A DNA stretch of 64,000 bases. Origin: Paramecium sonneborni (Eukaryota > Ciliophora > Oligohymenophorea > Peniculida > Parameciidae). The notes beneath the pieces are model-generated. The model worked only from the letters and a program-made list of their open reading frames with translations, did no database searches and had not been told where the DNA came from. The position numbers and the translations under genes are program-made. The stretch spans positions 215,870-279,869 of the forward strand of contig CAJJDN010000059.1 of the NCBI GenBank assembly GCA_905182985.1. Reading direction: 5' to 3'. This document shows, one piece after another, positions 63,489 through 64,000 of the stretch (within the stretch, counting starts at the first letter, position 1; every line of letters begins with the position of its first letter).

Positions 63489-64000
<512 letters not shown>

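Overview
This window is macronuclear DNA of a ciliate, almost certainly a Paramecium. It is extremely AT-rich. Every real gene reads through TAA and TAG, which must mean glutamine, and stops only at TGA. Nearly every spliced gene is restored to frame by removing GT...AG introns of only 20 to 33 nt. About thirty genes lie on both strands, often with fewer than 100 bases between them. Removing the introns listed here gives whole-codon totals for almost every gene, which is a strong internal check.

Layout. 0-6.2 kb, minus strand: a three-repeat MYB protein and two Gln-rich coiled-coil proteins. 6.3-14 kb, minus: one 2,144-residue cysteine-rich surface protein with about 14 repeats and a C-terminal membrane domain. 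14.9-21.6 kb: a short-chain dehydrogenase, a type I membrane protein and a P4-ATPase lipid flippase. 21.7-26.6 kb: a two-helix membrane protein, a ciliate two-membrane-segment family member with a broken frame, and a small unknown gene. 28.3-35 kb, minus: a complete four-domain voltage-gated cation channel of 2,169 residues with unusual pore motifs. 35.3-39 kb, minus: a long coiled-coil protein. 39.6-49.5 kb: a CID-domain protein, a small unknown protein, pirin, a coiled-coil protein, a LITAF-domain protein, a decayed aspartic protease, an Alba protein with an RGG tail, ribosomal protein eL30 and a tandem CAP-domain protein. 49.6 kb: a U6 snRNA gene. 50.8-64 kb: NC2-beta (Dr1), an AP-4-type sigma adaptin, a trichocyst matrix protein, a cytosolic carboxypeptidase, a PX plus WD40 protein, a kinase remnant, a DBF4-like zinc-finger protein, a heat-shock-factor-type regulator, a B-box protein and the start of a CDKL-type kinase that runs off the window.

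Assembly. There are three single-N gaps, at 12283, 24264 and 28124. Each is flanked by an exact direct repeat (1302, 1207 and 1366 bp) that ends at the N. These are contig overlaps left unmerged, not biological duplications: deleting one copy plus the N makes the big surface-protein gene exactly 2145 codons. Gene copies at 24088-24263 and 26965-28123 are therefore duplicate fragments.

The genes are unrelated housekeeping and cell-surface functions typical of a dense ciliate chromosome. Several fit ciliate cell biology: the calcium-type channel, the trichocyst matrix protein, the tubulin-modifying carboxypeptidase and the CDKL kinase. I found no CRISPR, operon, tRNA, telomere or intact mobile element. 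The most unusual signals are the channel pore motifs, a 75-nt intron-like insert in eL30, and start codons of divergent genes only 7 and 15 bp apart.
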